The notes beneath the pieces are model-generated. The model saw only the letters and a program-made list of their open reading frames with translations, was not told where the DNA came from and did not search any database. A DNA stretch of 37,677 bases from Fidelibacterota bacterium (GTDB lineage: Bacteria; Fidelibacterota; Marinisomatia; Marinisomatales; UBA8229), in the NCBI GenBank assembly GCA_012964235.1, contig DTUJ01000157.1, forward strand, positions 1 through 37,677, read 5' to 3'. The translations under genes and the position numbers were made by a program. This document shows positions 1 through 9,815 of the stretch, piece by piece. Every line of letters begins with the position of its first letter. Position 1 is the stretch's first letter.

Positions 1-1
1 T

Positions 2-1213
2 ATTCTAGATATTGAAGTGAAAATCGATAAAATCCGGGAAGAGAAAGAACAGGTGATTGCTGAGCAGAAGTTTGAAAAAGCCGCTTCGCTAAGGGACAAG
101 GAGCAAAAACTGATGATAAAACTGGCAGAAGTCCAGAAAAAATGGAATAAGGAAGAAGGAAAGAACCCGGTCTTGATTACCGAAGATCACATAGCTGATA
201 TAGTTTCATTAATGACTGGGATTCCCGTGGCCAAAGTTGCCCAATCCGAAACCAAGAAACTTTTAAATATGGAGAAAGAAATCCATAAATATATTGTGGG
301 TCAGGATGAAGCAATTAAATGTTTGTCTGGTTCGATTCAAAGGGCTCGAGCAGGATTAAAAAGTCCCCATCGGCCGATCGGTGTATTTCTTTTTCTTGGA
401 CCTACAGGAGTTGGTAAAACAGAATTGGCTAAAGTTATTGCGAATTATTTATTTAGTTATTCTGATGCCCTTATTAAAATAGATATGACAGAATATGGGG
501 AACGATTCTCAGTCTCGCGAATGATTGGGGCACCCCCTGGGTATGTGGGGTATGAAGAGGGAGGAGAACTGACCGAAAAGGTTCGTAGAAATCCTTATTC
601 TGTTGTTCTGTTCGATGAGATCGAAAAAGCCCATCCGGATGTTTTCAACGTGTTGCTTCAATTATTTGATGAGGGAGTACTGACAGATGGACTGGGAAGG
701 AAAGTTGATTTCAAGAACACGATCATTATTATGACCTCCAATGTAGGGACGAGGGAGATCCAAGATCATACCTCATTTGGATTTACGGATACAAAAACTG
801 ATTTCGATTATTCTTCAATGAAAGACCAGATACTCGATCAGGTTAAATCAATTTTTAACCCCGAATTCTTGAATCGTATTGATGATACCATTGTGTTTCA
901 TCCCCTTTCCAGGCAAGATGCATTGGAGATTGTAGACTTTCTCCTTGTGGATCTGAGGGAGAATCTTTTTACACTGAATATAGAGCTATTTTTAACCAAA
1001 CGGGCTAAAACGTTGCTTTTAGGTAGAGGTTTCAGTCCAAAATATGGTGCACGAAACCTTCGCCGTGAAATACAATCTTCGTTGGAAAAACCCATCTCTG
1101 AACTTCTTCTTGAAAATGTATTTGTTTCCGGTAATAAAATAAAAGTGGATACTTCGGATGGACAGTTTACATTTAATTCTGTTCGGAAGAAAAGAATGAG
1201 TTCTAATTCCTGA
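2..1213 (+). CDS. clpC: ATP-dependent Clp protease ATP-binding subunit ClpC, 3' part (5' end outside window)
   Basis: The frame is open from base 2, so the gene begins before the window; the GTG at 17 is internal. About 403 residues remain. The first ~45 form a charged coiled segment resembling the UVR-type motif of ClpC (FEKAASLRDKE), which argues for ClpC rather than ClpB. The second AAA+ module follows, with Walker A GPTGVGKTELAK (about 398-433), Walker B LFDEIEKAHPDVFN (about 608 onward) and the D2-small domain near the end (FSPKYGARNLRREIQ). ClpC is a hexameric unfoldase that feeds substrates to ClpP. The N-terminal and first AAA+ domains are not visible here. dnaK follows 144 bp downstream, giving a proteostasis pair. 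The C-terminal tail (KKRMSSNS) is short and polar. Confidence 0.93.
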   Translation: MLDIEVKIDKIREEKEQVIAEQKFEKAASLRDKEQKLMIKLAEVQKKWNKEEGKNPVLITEDHIADIVSLMTGIPVAKVAQSETKKLLNMEKEIHKYIVGQDEAIKCLSGSIQRARAGLKSPHRPIGVFLFLGPTGVGKTELAKVIANYLFSYSDALIKIDMTEYGERFSVSRMIGAPPGYVGYEEGGELTEKVRRNPYSVVLFDEIEKAHPDVFNVLLQLFDEGVLTDGLGRKVDFKNTIIIMTSNVGTREIQDHTSFGFTDTKTDFDYSSMKDQILDQVKSIFNPEFLNRIDDTIVFHPLSRQDALEIVDFLLVDLRENLFTLNIELFLTKRAKTLLLGRGFSPKYGARNLRREIQSSLEKPISELLLENVFVSGNKIKVDTSDGQFTFNSVRKKRMSSNS

Positions 1214-1283
1214 GAATATCCCCTATTTCTGTCATAAAGTACTATAATACTTAAGTATCTGCCATTTAGGCAATTATTCTCCT

Positions 1284-1314
1284 TTGGCACATAAATTGTG
1301 ATATTTTGTATAAA
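1284..1314 (+). promoter_or_regulatory. Candidate sigma70-like promoter for dnaK
   Basis: TTGGCA at 1284-1289 and TATAAA at 1309-1314 are separated by 19 bp, slightly long, inside the 144-bp clpC-dnaK gap. A second TATAAT lies at 1243-1248 but lacks a good -35. No full CIRCE element is present. This is a pattern match only. Confidence 0.3.
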
Positions 1315-1357
1315 TTTTAGCACTTGTTCATAGAATTTTAAAATTAAGGAGAAAAAA

Positions 1358-3268
1358 GTGGGAAAAATAATTGGTATTGATCTTGGTACAACAAATTCCT
1401 GTTTAGCTGTTTTAGAGGGTGGGGAACCAACCATTATAACCAATCCTGAAGGGGGCCGTACAACCCCGTCAGTTGTTGGATTCACAAAAGACAACCAACG
1501 CCTAGTTGGGCAGACTGCGAAGCGACAGGCAGTGACCAATCCGGAAAACACAGTATTTTCTATCAAACGCTTTATGGGCAGGATGCACAAAGAGGTAAGT
1601 ACTGAAATATCTGAAGTGCCCTACAAAGTTGATAAGAATTCAAGCGGAGCCGTTGTTGTTAAGGTGAGGGATAAAGAATATACTCCACCAGAAATCAGTG
1701 CTATGATTCTCCAAAAGTTAAAGCAAATGGCTGAAGAACATCTTGGGGGAAAGGTAACCGATGCTGTGATTACGGTCCCAGCTTATTTTAATGATTCCCA
1801 GCGTCAGGCTACAAAAGACGCTGGGAAAATTGCTGGATTGAATGTCCGACGGATTATTAATGAACCGACAGCAGCTTCGTTAGCTTATGGATTGGACAAA
1901 AAAAAGGACGAAAAAATCGCTGTTTTTGATTTAGGTGGAGGAACATTTGATATTTCGATTTTGGAGTTGGGAGATGGTGTTTTTGAAGTGAAATCATCCA
2001 ATGGTGACGGGCACCTGGGGGGAGATGATTTTGATCAAAGGGTTATTGACTGGATCGCCGACGAATTCAAGAAAAGCGATGGGATTGACCTTCGGAATGA
2101 TCCCATGGCACTTCAAAGATTAAAAGAAGCAGCAGAGGCGGCTAAAAAAGAATTATCAACTTCAAAACAGACAGATATTAATTTGCCCTTTATTACAGCA
2201 GATTCATCTGGACCAAAACATCTAAATCTTAGTCTTTCCAGGGCAAAATTTGATGACCTTGTAGCCGATCTTGTAGAGCGGACAGTTACACCATGTCAAA
2301 AAGCAATATCTGATGCCGGGTTATCTGCTGTAGAAATTAATGAAGTTATTTTGGTTGGCGGATCTACACGGATACCAAAAATACGGGAAAAGGTTAAAGA
2401 GATATTTGGTAAAGAACCTAATAAAAGTGTGAATCCAGATGAGGTTGTGGCCCTAGGTGCAGCGATTCAAGGTGGTGTACTGGCTGGCGATGTTGATGAT
2501 ATTCTATTGTTAGATGTTACCCCGCTTTCGCTGGGGATTGAAACACTGGGCAGTGTGAACACAAACCTGATTGATCGCAATACGACCATACCTACTAAAA
2601 AATCTCAGATTTTCAGCACGGCAGCTGATAACCAGACCACTGTGGAAATTCACGTACTCCAGGGTGAACGGGAAATGGCAATTGATAATAAAACTATTGG
2701 CCGTTTTCACTTGGCAGATATTCCGCCTTCACCCCGCGGCATTCCACAGATCGAGGTTTCATTTGATATTGATGCCAATGGTATATTGAACGTCAGTGCA
2801 AAAGATAAGGCAACCGGAAAAGAACAGAGTATTCGAATTGAAGCATCTAGCGGGATTTCTGAATCGGAAATTGAGAAAATGGTCAATGATGCGAAAAAGT
2901 ACGATAAGGAAGATAAGGAAAAACGCGAAAAGATCGATCTGACAAACCAGTCAGAACATTTGATCTATGAGACAGAGAAAAATATCAAGGAATACGGTGA
3001 TAAACTAGATGATAAAGAAAAGACATCTTTGACCGAAAAGGTCGAAGCTCTAAAGAAAGCCAAAGATAGCAGCAATATCGAGGATATGAAAACTGCCATG
3101 GAATCATTGAATAGTTCCTGGTCCCAGGTAGCTTCAAAAATGTATGAAGCTTCAAAAAATGAAGAAGATGCTTCCCAAACGGAAACAAAGGCAAATAAGT
3201 CCACGAAAACAAAAGCAAAAAAGAGAGACGGTGAAATAGAGGATGCAGATTTTGAAGTTGTGGATTAA
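1358..3268 (+). CDS. dnaK: Molecular chaperone DnaK (Hsp70)
   Basis: This 636-residue protein has the usual DnaK length. It starts with GTG behind a good ribosome-binding site (AAGGAG near 1347-1352). The ATPase domain shows [13 protein letters not shown] at the N terminus, [31 protein letters not shown] and [12 protein letters not shown]. The substrate-binding domain follows ([13 protein letters not shown] linker region), then a helical lid and a lysine-rich tail ending in DADFEVVD. It folds and refolds cytosolic proteins with DnaJ and GrpE; neither partner gene is in this window. The gene appears to be a single unit, since a strong terminator follows directly. Confidence 0.98.
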   Translation: MGKIIGIDLGTTNSCLAVLEGGEPTIITNPEGGRTTPSVVGFTKDNQRLVGQTAKRQAVTNPENTVFSIKRFMGRMHKEVSTEISEVPYKVDKNSSGAVVVKVRDKEYTPPEISAMILQKLKQMAEEHLGGKVTDAVITVPAYFNDSQRQATKDAGKIAGLNVRRIINEPTAASLAYGLDKKKDEKIAVFDLGGGTFDISILELGDGVFEVKSSNGDGHLGGDDFDQRVIDWIADEFKKSDGIDLRNDPMALQRLKEAAEAAKKELSTSKQTDINLPFITADSSGPKHLNLSLSRAKFDDLVADLVERTVTPCQKAISDAGLSAVEINEVILVGGSTRIPKIREKVKEIFGKEPNKSVNPDEVVALGAAIQGGVLAGDVDDILLLDVTPLSLGIETLGSVNTNLIDRNTTIPTKKSQIFSTAADNQTTVEIHVLQGEREMAIDNKTIGRFHLADIPPSPRGIPQIEVSFDIDANGILNVSAKDKATGKEQSIRIEASSGISESEIEKMVNDAKKYDKEDKEKREKIDLTNQSEHLIYETEKNIKEYGDKLDDKEKTSLTEKVEALKKAKDSSNIEDMKTAMESLNSSWSQVASKMYEASKNEEDASQTETKANKSTKTKAKKRDGEIEDADFEVVD

Positions 3269-3283
3269 CCCTAAAGATACTAC

Positions 3284-3317
3284 AAAAAAAAAGCGTTCTT
3301 ACTAGATCGCTTTTTTT
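3284..3317 (+). terminator. Rho-independent terminator after dnaK
   Basis: An A-run plus GCG (3286-3295) pairs with CGC plus a T-run (3308-3317). Inside, TCT (3297-3299) can pair with AGA (3304-3306) across one T-T mismatch. The seven-T run follows the GC core. The A-tract on the left means it could also terminate in the other direction, but no minus-strand gene lies here. Confidence 0.8.
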
Positions 3318-3372
3318 GTTTTTGGAACTGGTGACATGTAACTTCGTATTGTTCAGAAACAACTTTATTTTT

Positions 3373-6300
3373 ATGAAACGTCTGAGAACTATTCTGTTAT
3401 TATTCGGGATCCTTTGCGCTGGGGGGATAATTCTGTTATTAACTCCAAGATTATGGCAAGATAAAATTGAGATAGTTTTAAATGAAAATTTTTTAAGTAG
3501 TAAGGGGTGGCAGATTTCCATTGGAACTATAAAAGGTCATTTATTTTCAACAGTGATTATGGAAGATATTTTATTATGGCATCAAGATGGTTCCAATGTC
3601 CTCTCCAATGAAGTGAGCTCAAAAATAAACCTGATTCCACTTATCACAGGGGAATTATCATTGGATCTCCTTGAAATAAATGAAATAAAGATAGCACTTA
3701 AAGGTGATTCTATTATTAAAAGTGGAGTGGGAAAAAAAATCGAATTAGCTTTTCCTAAGTTCCCGTTTCATATTGATGATTTGCGATTGAACGGGAAATT
3801 GGAAATGATAAATATGGATACTGTTTATAATTTTGATCTGGAATTTGTTGGTAACACCAGTTACCAACCTCAGGAACTCAATATAGGTATTGACAATTTG
3901 GTTGTTAATTATGAGGATTCTTTATTTAGGATTGATTTGAATGAGTCATCCATGAAAATAGAAAAAGGCAAAATAATATTATCACATATAAGCGGGGTGG
4001 CTTCAAGTATTCCATTTGAGGGGGATTTATTTTATTCTTGGATGCCTGACGCACATTTTTCTGGAGAAATGATTATAGGGAAAGTATCATTACCTGAAGA
4101 TTTTTTTGGTGATATTCCCATGAAACCTGTTTTTTCCTCTTTATCAACTTCGATAAAGTTTGAATCTGATTTAACAAATTTTCATGGTATTGCAGAAGTC
4201 TTCAATGATCTTGGTTTGAATTTACATGGGAAATTTTCCTTGAAAAAAAATCCTGATGAGTTATTAGTGGGAACAATAGAACTGAAAAGTGACTCCACAA
4301 TGTTGAAAGTAAATGGGATTTTGAATGATTCAGGCAGGATAAATGGAAATATTCTATTATCAAATTTAGACTTAAATCAGTGGTTAATAGACCAAGAGAA
4401 TACGAATATTTCAGGAATAGTTTTGATCGAAGGATTGATTAGTGATGGTATTCTATCAAATTTGTCTTTAACAACAAAAGTTCAAGAGTCAAAGTTATAT
4501 TTAGAGGATTTAGTTTCCATTTCAGGTACTATTTCATATCATGACAGTTTAGTGGAATTTATTGATCCCCTTACTTTATCTATTGGACCTAGTTCGATTA
4601 TTATGAAAGGAAATGTAAACCTAAGATCTGAAAGTATGGATTTGGCATTTGATATGAAAGAAGCAGATGTTTTTATTATTAATAATTTTTGGTCTGATTC
4701 TCTTAAAACAGGAGTGGCTACTGGGCAGATGAATGTATCTGGTTCGTTTACTGAACCTTCATTGGATGCTGACTTGTTTTGCAGGAATATTCTGTATAAA
4801 GATGCTTCTTTGGAAGAAATGGAAATTCATTTAAGTTTTGATAACAGTAAAAATGTTGAAAATGGTTTTGCTCATATTATTTTTGAAAATGGTATTTGGA
4901 AGGACTACCATTTCGACAATGGTACTGTTGATCTGAAATTTAATTCCGGAGTAGTAGAATTAGAGAATATTCAAATGAATAATGGGAATGATTTTATTCA
5001 ATTATCTGGGAGAATTGAAGAAAATGGAAATGTGTTTCTTGATCGATTGCAAGCAGCTTATGAAGGGCATTATTTAGCTCTCCCGAGCCCATTAAACTTC
5101 ATCCTAAAGGATGAATCAATTATTGTAAAACCTTTTGTGCTTCACGTTGATGATGGGGTGGTTGAGGGATATTTTCACAAGAAAAAATTATTGGATGGAA
5201 GGTTTAAGCTTTCGAATATTGAATCTTCCTTAATTTCTCCTTTTATTCAGGATAATCGGTTCAAAATATCCGGAATGATTTTTGGGGAACTTGGAGTCCA
5301 TGAGTCAATAGAAAAGTATAATTATTCCTCAGATATTTCTTTGAAAAAAGGGTCAATTTTAGGACAGAATTTTGACGATTTAGTCATTTCATTATTTGTT
5401 CGTGATGAGATAATGCATATTGAAGAGTTAACCTTGATTTATGGGGATAAAACAGGTTTGCAAGTAATGGGGACTTTGCCATTAAAGAGCCAGAAGGGGC
5501 AACCAATTGAAATTAATTTGAATACAAAATTCTCAAACTTAGATCTGAAAATATTAACACAGGTGATTCCAGACCGGTTTCATATCGGAGGTCAAATAAA
5601 CGGTAATTTTAAAGTAGGTGGTACAACAGAAAAGACCCTTTTTGATTTTGATGTGGCTATTAGTGATGCAGTGTTTGACAAAATGCAATTTGGTCAGGTG
5701 AAAGGTAAAGGGAGTTATGATGGAAAAAACTTGAGTTTTTCCCAATTTTCTTCAGACCAAGAGCAAAGTCATTTGGAAGGTACTGCATCTTTACCGTTCG
5801 ATTATAATATAGGGTCAGCTCATTTTGGTCAGACAACCTTAGATAATCCTCTTTATTTGAACGTGGGGGGGCATACAAAAGATCTTAGTTTTATTACTCA
5901 ATATCTAACCGGTGTGGACTCTATTATAGGAGATTTTAATATCAAACTGGGATTAAATGGTACTTGGCAGAATCTTATTCGGGACGGATGGATACGAATA
6001 AATGATGCTAAAATTTTTACCAACCTTCTAAAAAGCCCGATTGATAGAGTTGATGGATATGGAAATCTAATCAGGAACCGATTAAATATAGAAAGTTTGA
6101 ACGGAATTATGGTTAAGTCAATGGAGAAACAACAGGGAAAAAATTTGTTTCTTACTGGTAGTATGGATATGAGTAAATTTTTCCAGCCTTACTTTGATAT
6201 CTGGATTACTGGTGAGAATATTTACTTTGAAGCGCTCCAAGAGGATATAAAAGGTTTAGTGAATTTGGATGTTAGCATGAAAGGGAAAGATGATATTACA

Positions 6301-7143
6301 ATTAGTGGGAAAATTCCGCTCTTAGATGTAGAGATGTACAAGGAATTTACATCCTCAAATATAGCAGGTTCTTTTTCAAAAGAAGGGCGTGTCTCATTTA
6401 ATTATAAGATTAATTTTCCAATTATTGGAGATTTCACCTTATTAAACAACCAGATTGATGCACGTTTGGGTGGAGATATAAACATTACAAAACTGGGAAC
6501 ATATCCTGCAGATTTTTCCGGAGAAGTTATTTTTGAGGAAGGAAAATTTTATTACTCTGGTGACATCTTCACAATAACAGAAGGATATTTAATTTTTGAT
6601 AAAAAAGGGTTCAATCCCTATTTTAATATGACTGCTATTACAACCATTGATGATGAACAAATTGATATTTCTTTTACTGGTCCATTAAGCAATCCAAATT
6701 TAATACTAACTTCCAGAAGTGGTTTTTCGCAAAGTGATATCTTGGAATTATTGACCTGGGGTAAACGATTCGAAGATCAGGAGATTTCTTATTCAGGAAT
6801 TGGAACCAGAGCAACAAGTTTGGTTGAAGGCTGGCTTGATACTCAATTAGATCGAAAGTTAATCCAACTTAGCGGTTTGGACCAATTTGGCATTTTAGAG
6901 AAAGTTAAAATAGAGGGTGCAACCAGTCTTTTAGATCCAGGAGGAAAGAAAGATTTCAAAATAGGGGCAAATGTAACCAAAACAATTTCGTTTAATTATG
7001 CCTTTCACCGGTCTTTTTCACTCACAAGTCCAAACCACGCTGTCGGTTTTGAATATAAAGTGAATAAATATCTTTCATTGATTGGTGATGTGGATCAAAA
7101 TGGAAAAGTGCATGCAAAATACAAATTAAGATATGCATATTAA
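3373..7143 (+). CDS. tamB: TamB-like inner-membrane/periplasmic AsmA-like protein (DUF490 C-terminus)
   Basis: I choose the ATG at 3373 (1256 residues) over an upstream TTG at 3316 that lies in the dnaK terminator. From this ATG the protein opens with a basic, hydrophobic anchor (MKRLRTILLLFGILCAGG). The long middle is repetitive beta-rich sequence, typical of the AsmA/TamB hydrophobic groove. The last ~150 residues match the TamB domain pattern, with EGYLIFDKKGFNPYFNMTA, DISFTGPLSNPNLILTSR and SDILELLTWGKR. TamB-like proteins bridge the periplasm and are implicated in outer-membrane protein assembly and phospholipid transport. The stop overlaps the start of the Omp85-family gene by 11 bp, which supports the TamA/TamB assignment. 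No strong ribosome-binding site is visible. Confidence 0.9.
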   Translation: MKRLRTILLLFGILCAGGIILLLTPRLWQDKIEIVLNENFLSSKGWQISIGTIKGHLFSTVIMEDILLWHQDGSNVLSNEVSSKINLIPLITGELSLDLLEINEIKIALKGDSIIKSGVGKKIELAFPKFPFHIDDLRLNGKLEMINMDTVYNFDLEFVGNTSYQPQELNIGIDNLVVNYEDSLFRIDLNESSMKIEKGKIILSHISGVASSIPFEGDLFYSWMPDAHFSGEMIIGKVSLPEDFFGDIPMKPVFSSLSTSIKFESDLTNFHGIAEVFNDLGLNLHGKFSLKKNPDELLVGTIELKSDSTMLKVNGILNDSGRINGNILLSNLDLNQWLIDQENTNISGIVLIEGLISDGILSNLSLTTKVQESKLYLEDLVSISGTISYHDSLVEFIDPLTLSIGPSSIIMKGNVNLRSESMDLAFDMKEADVFIINNFWSDSLKTGVATGQMNVSGSFTEPSLDADLFCRNILYKDASLEEMEIHLSFDNSKNVENGFAHIIFENGIWKDYHFDNGTVDLKFNSGVVELENIQMNNGNDFIQLSGRIEENGNVFLDRLQAAYEGHYLALPSPLNFILKDESIIVKPFVLHVDDGVVEGYFHKKKLLDGRFKLSNIESSLISPFIQDNRFKISGMIFGELGVHESIEKYNYSSDISLKKGSILGQNFDDLVISLFVRDEIMHIEELTLIYGDKTGLQVMGTLPLKSQKGQPIEINLNTKFSNLDLKILTQVIPDRFHIGGQINGNFKVGGTTEKTLFDFDVAISDAVFDKMQFGQVKGKGSYDGKNLSFSQFSSDQEQSHLEGTASLPFDYNIGSAHFGQTTLDNPLYLNVGGHTKDLSFITQYLTGVDSIIGDFNIKLGLNGTWQNLIRDGWIRINDAKIFTNLLKSPIDRVDGYGNLIRNRLNIESLNGIMVKSMEKQQGKNLFLTGSMDMSKFFQPYFDIWITGENIYFEALQEDIKGLVNLDVSMKGKDDITISGKIPLLDVEMYKEFTSSNIAGSFSKEGRVSFNYKINFPIIGDFTLLNNQIDARLGGDINITKLGTYPADFSGEVIFEEGKFYYSGDIFTITEGYLIFDKKGFNPYFNMTAITTIDDEQIDISFTGPLSNPNLILTSRSGFSQSDILELLTWGKRFEDQEISYSGIGTRATSLVEGWLDTQLDRKLIQLSGLDQFGILEKVKIEGATSLLDPGGKKDFKIGANVTKTISFNYAFHRSFSLTSPNHAVGFEYKVNKYLSLIGDVDQNGKVHAKYKLRYAY

Positions 7144-8956
7144 TTTACTTTTTAACAAAAAAGTATTTCTTTTGGGTATTTCTTTTTTTTCATGTTTCTT
7201 GCTAGCTAGTCAAAAAAAAACGGTAAAAACGGTAAGTATCATTGGTGCTGAAATAGTAAAAGAGAGTCTAATACTCTCTGCCATGAGGACGAAAAAATCA
7301 ACAATCTTTTCTTCTCAGGAATTTGATTCACGCATACTCAGGCTTGATGCCATCAGTGTTAAAACATTATACATTTCAAATGGGTTTTTGGAAGTAAGTG
7401 TAGAAGATTCCACTCGAATTGTGGATGGTAAAGTACATGTATTTTTAAAAATATCTGAAGGAAAGCAATACTTTTTACGTTCAGTAGAAATTCAAGGAAA
7501 CCAAACCATTACTGATAAAACAATTAATAAAATATTAGAATTCATACCGAAAAAACCGTATGACCCTGTTACAGCAAATAAAAATTTATCTTTAGTTAGA
7601 CAAGAGTATGAACAATATGGGAAATTATTTTCATCAATAATGATCACCGACAAAATTGGAGATTCTGTAAATGTTCAAATTCAAGTTGAAGAAGGTCCCG
7701 ATGTATACATAGACACTTTTTTTATCGAAGGTCTCCAGAGTTTGGGGGAAGATAATGTCACTAGGGAAATAGCATTCAAATCAGGCGATCTTTACAAAAA
7801 AGAGGAAATAGATTTAACAAAGCGAAGAATACTGCAAACAGGTGTATTTTCTTATGCTGGAATCACTCCCTTGCCGGTTGCAGGAAGTGACACTACTGTA
7901 AATGTGTTGATTGAACTACGACAATTCACACAAAAACAATGGTCATCTGAGGGTGGATATTTTCCCATTGAATATTATAGAGGTGTTGAACCCATCCCGG
8001 GGATAGGAGGAGAGATTGAATGGAGGAATAGAAGTTTGGCTAGATCTACAACAAACTTTTCTGCAAGAGTTATTGTACAAGGTCTTTTATCTGAGGATTA
8101 CTTATATCTAATTTATCCCAAATTTGGAATGGATATGGATTTTTCCAATCAGTGGTTTTTAGAACGTCGAATTCCAACTAGAATTAGACTTTTCTATGAA
8201 ACTTTTACAAATTTAGGTCAAGAAGGATCTCTATCTCCTGTAATGCGTTATGGCTTACAGCTTACGAGTCATAAAAAACTTGACAAATTTTCTTTTATAG
8301 AGACAGGGTTGAATTGGGAACAGTTTATTGGATTTGAAAATGATCAACAAGAAATAGAGCAAAGAACATTTAAAATGAGGGGTTTATTGGATAGATCAGA
8401 TAATCCATTATTTCCACATAATGGATATCGGCTGACAGGTGAAGTTAGCCAGACCGGGGGAATATTGGGTGGTACCAGAGATTATGTTAAAATTGACCTT
8501 GGGATAAATAAATATATCCAGATACATAAGAAAATAGTTTTAGCTGGAAGGCTGAAATATGGAATGATATTTGGTTGGGAGGAATCTTATAATGATGTTC
8601 AGTATGAGAAATTTTATCTTGGAGGAAGTTCAAGTCTCCGGGGCTGGGACATGCTAAAATTCAAAGTAGATGAGAATGATATGCCTAATGGAGATATTAT
8701 TCGCCTAATGATGAATTGGGAAATTCGTTTCCCGCTTTTCTGGATTCTCGGGGGTGAATTATTTATTGATGGGGGATATCTAACAGATTCCTTTCGCAAT
8801 CAATCCATTGATCAAATTGAATGGGACGGAGGATTTGGTATCACTCTTATGACTCCTCTTGTTCCGCTCCGGCTGGATTTTGCAATTCCACTAATAAAAT
8901 CAACGGGTGGTTTTAATTCGTGGAAAATTCAATTGGGGGCCAGCTATATTTTTTAA
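7133..8956 (+). CDS. tamA: TamA/BamA-like Omp85-family outer-membrane protein
   Basis: This 607-residue protein starts with a signal peptide (LLGISFFSCFLLASQ, cleavage probably near residue 25-28). POTRA-type segments follow (for example EGKQYFLRSVEIQGNQTI and EGPDVYIDTFFIEGLQSLG). The second half is a beta-barrel. The Omp85 loop-6 signature appears as GGSSSLRGW, with the arginine near residue 502, and the chain ends in an aromatic residue (SYIF), as barrel proteins do. The length fits TamA (about 577 in E. coli) better than BamA (about 800), and the 11-bp overlap with tamB supports this. The exact POTRA count and the BamA/TamA distinction are uncertain. Confidence 0.88.
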   Translation: MHINLLFNKKVFLLGISFFSCFLLASQKKTVKTVSIIGAEIVKESLILSAMRTKKSTIFSSQEFDSRILRLDAISVKTLYISNGFLEVSVEDSTRIVDGKVHVFLKISEGKQYFLRSVEIQGNQTITDKTINKILEFIPKKPYDPVTANKNLSLVRQEYEQYGKLFSSIMITDKIGDSVNVQIQVEEGPDVYIDTFFIEGLQSLGEDNVTREIAFKSGDLYKKEEIDLTKRRILQTGVFSYAGITPLPVAGSDTTVNVLIELRQFTQKQWSSEGGYFPIEYYRGVEPIPGIGGEIEWRNRSLARSTTNFSARVIVQGLLSEDYLYLIYPKFGMDMDFSNQWFLERRIPTRIRLFYETFTNLGQEGSLSPVMRYGLQLTSHKKLDKFSFIETGLNWEQFIGFENDQQEIEQRTFKMRGLLDRSDNPLFPHNGYRLTGEVSQTGGILGGTRDYVKIDLGINKYIQIHKKIVLAGRLKYGMIFGWEESYNDVQYEKFYLGGSSSLRGWDMLKFKVDENDMPNGDIIRLMMNWEIRFPLFWILGGELFIDGGYLTDSFRNQSIDQIEWDGGFGITLMTPLVPLRLDFAIPLIKSTGGFNSWKIQLGASYIF

Positions 8957-8999
8957 ATTAAAAATTGGATTTTTTTCAAGGTAAACTTCCTATTTTATT

Positions 9000-9028
9000 T
9001 TGAATAAACAATTGATTTCATATAAATT
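9000..9028 (+). promoter_or_regulatory. Candidate promoter for the TPR lipoprotein gene
   Basis: TTGAAT at 9000-9005 and TAAATT at 9023-9028 (17-bp spacing) lie in the AT-rich 112-bp gap after the Omp85 gene. In such AT-rich sequence chance matches are common. Confidence 0.25.
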
Positions 9029-9068
9029 AAACAGTTTTGTTAATAAATAAATATTATCAGGGAAAAAC

Positions 9069-9803
9069 ATGAAGATAAAGCTACTAATATTGGGTATTGT
9101 CCTAACTCTGTTTTCTGGTTGTGGAAAATCACCGAAAGAAGTGATGCAGATCGGACAGGAACATCTTTTAAATGAAAAATATGATTTTGCTCTTGAGTCA
9201 TTCCAAATTGTTTTTGAAAAACATCCACATGATCCTTTGGCTGACAGTGCGGGTTATCAAATTGCCAGGGTCTACCTCGATTACCTCAATGATTATGATA
9301 ATGGGTATAAAACGCTGAATAGCCTAGTGAATAACTATCCTGATTCAGATTATGGAATAAGAAGCAGGGAGGAAATAAGGCAATTTCCTAATTGGTTGTT
9401 TACGACAGCAGAAACAAAAAGGAATGCCAAGGATATCAATGGCTCTATTAAAACGCTAAATTATTTAGTGAATAAATTTCCCTCTCATGAAATTGCCTCC
9501 AAAGCCCAATATCTCATCGGAGATATTTATATGAATGATCAACGGAATTTTGATTTGGCAATTGACTCCTACCGTAAAATAATCAATGATTTTCCGGGAT
9601 CAAAACAGGAGCCCCATGCCCAGTTTATGATTGGGTATATCTATGCAAATGTATTGGATGATTCTGAAAATGCCCAGGTTGAATACAATTTATTTTTACA
9701 AAAATATCCTGACCATGAGTTAACACCATCTGTAAAATTTGAATTGGATTTTATTGGCAAGGATATAAATGATATTCCCCAGCTCAAACATATAACTTCT
9801 TAA
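9069..9803 (+). CDS. TPR-repeat outer-membrane lipoprotein (BamD-like)
   Basis: The 244-residue product has a lipoprotein signal peptide with lipobox FSGC; lipidated cysteine at residue 18. The remainder is helical TPR-like repeats (NEKYDFALESFQIVFEKHP, NYPDSDYG, AIDSYRKIINDFPGSKQE, EYNLFLQKYPDHELTP). Length and architecture resemble BamD (about 245 residues), the lipoprotein partner of the BAM complex, but also other TPR lipoproteins of the YfgL/CpoB class. Its place next to tamB and the Omp85 gene favours a role in outer-membrane assembly. A GGG-containing ribosome-binding site (CAGGGA) precedes the ATG. Function is inferred from architecture and context. Confidence 0.8.
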   Translation: MKIKLLILGIVLTLFSGCGKSPKEVMQIGQEHLLNEKYDFALESFQIVFEKHPHDPLADSAGYQIARVYLDYLNDYDNGYKTLNSLVNNYPDSDYGIRSREEIRQFPNWLFTTAETKRNAKDINGSIKTLNYLVNKFPSHEIASKAQYLIGDIYMNDQRNFDLAIDSYRKIINDFPGSKQEPHAQFMIGYIYANVLDDSENAQVEYNLFLQKYPDHELTPSVKFELDFIGKDINDIPQLKHITS

Positions 9804-9815
9804 ACCTAATTTGTT

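Noticed and set aside
1317-1343. CIRCE-like half-site TTAGCACTT before dnaK
   Set aside because: The second half (GAGTGCTAA after 9 bases) is missing; the bases there read ATTTTAAAA. Not a HrcA operator by sequence.
898-1590. 230-codon minus-strand frame across the clpC-dnaK junction
   Set aside because: It is antisense to two strongly conserved genes, with no recognisable domain; a shadow frame.
3316-3372. TTG start for tamB at 3316
   Set aside because: It lies in the terminator T-run and adds 19 residues before a clear basic/hydrophobic anchor beginning at ATG 3373.
2985-3521. 178-codon minus-strand frame over the dnaK 3' end and tamB start
   Set aside because: It runs through the terminator and opposite two real genes, with low-complexity sequence and no family resemblance.
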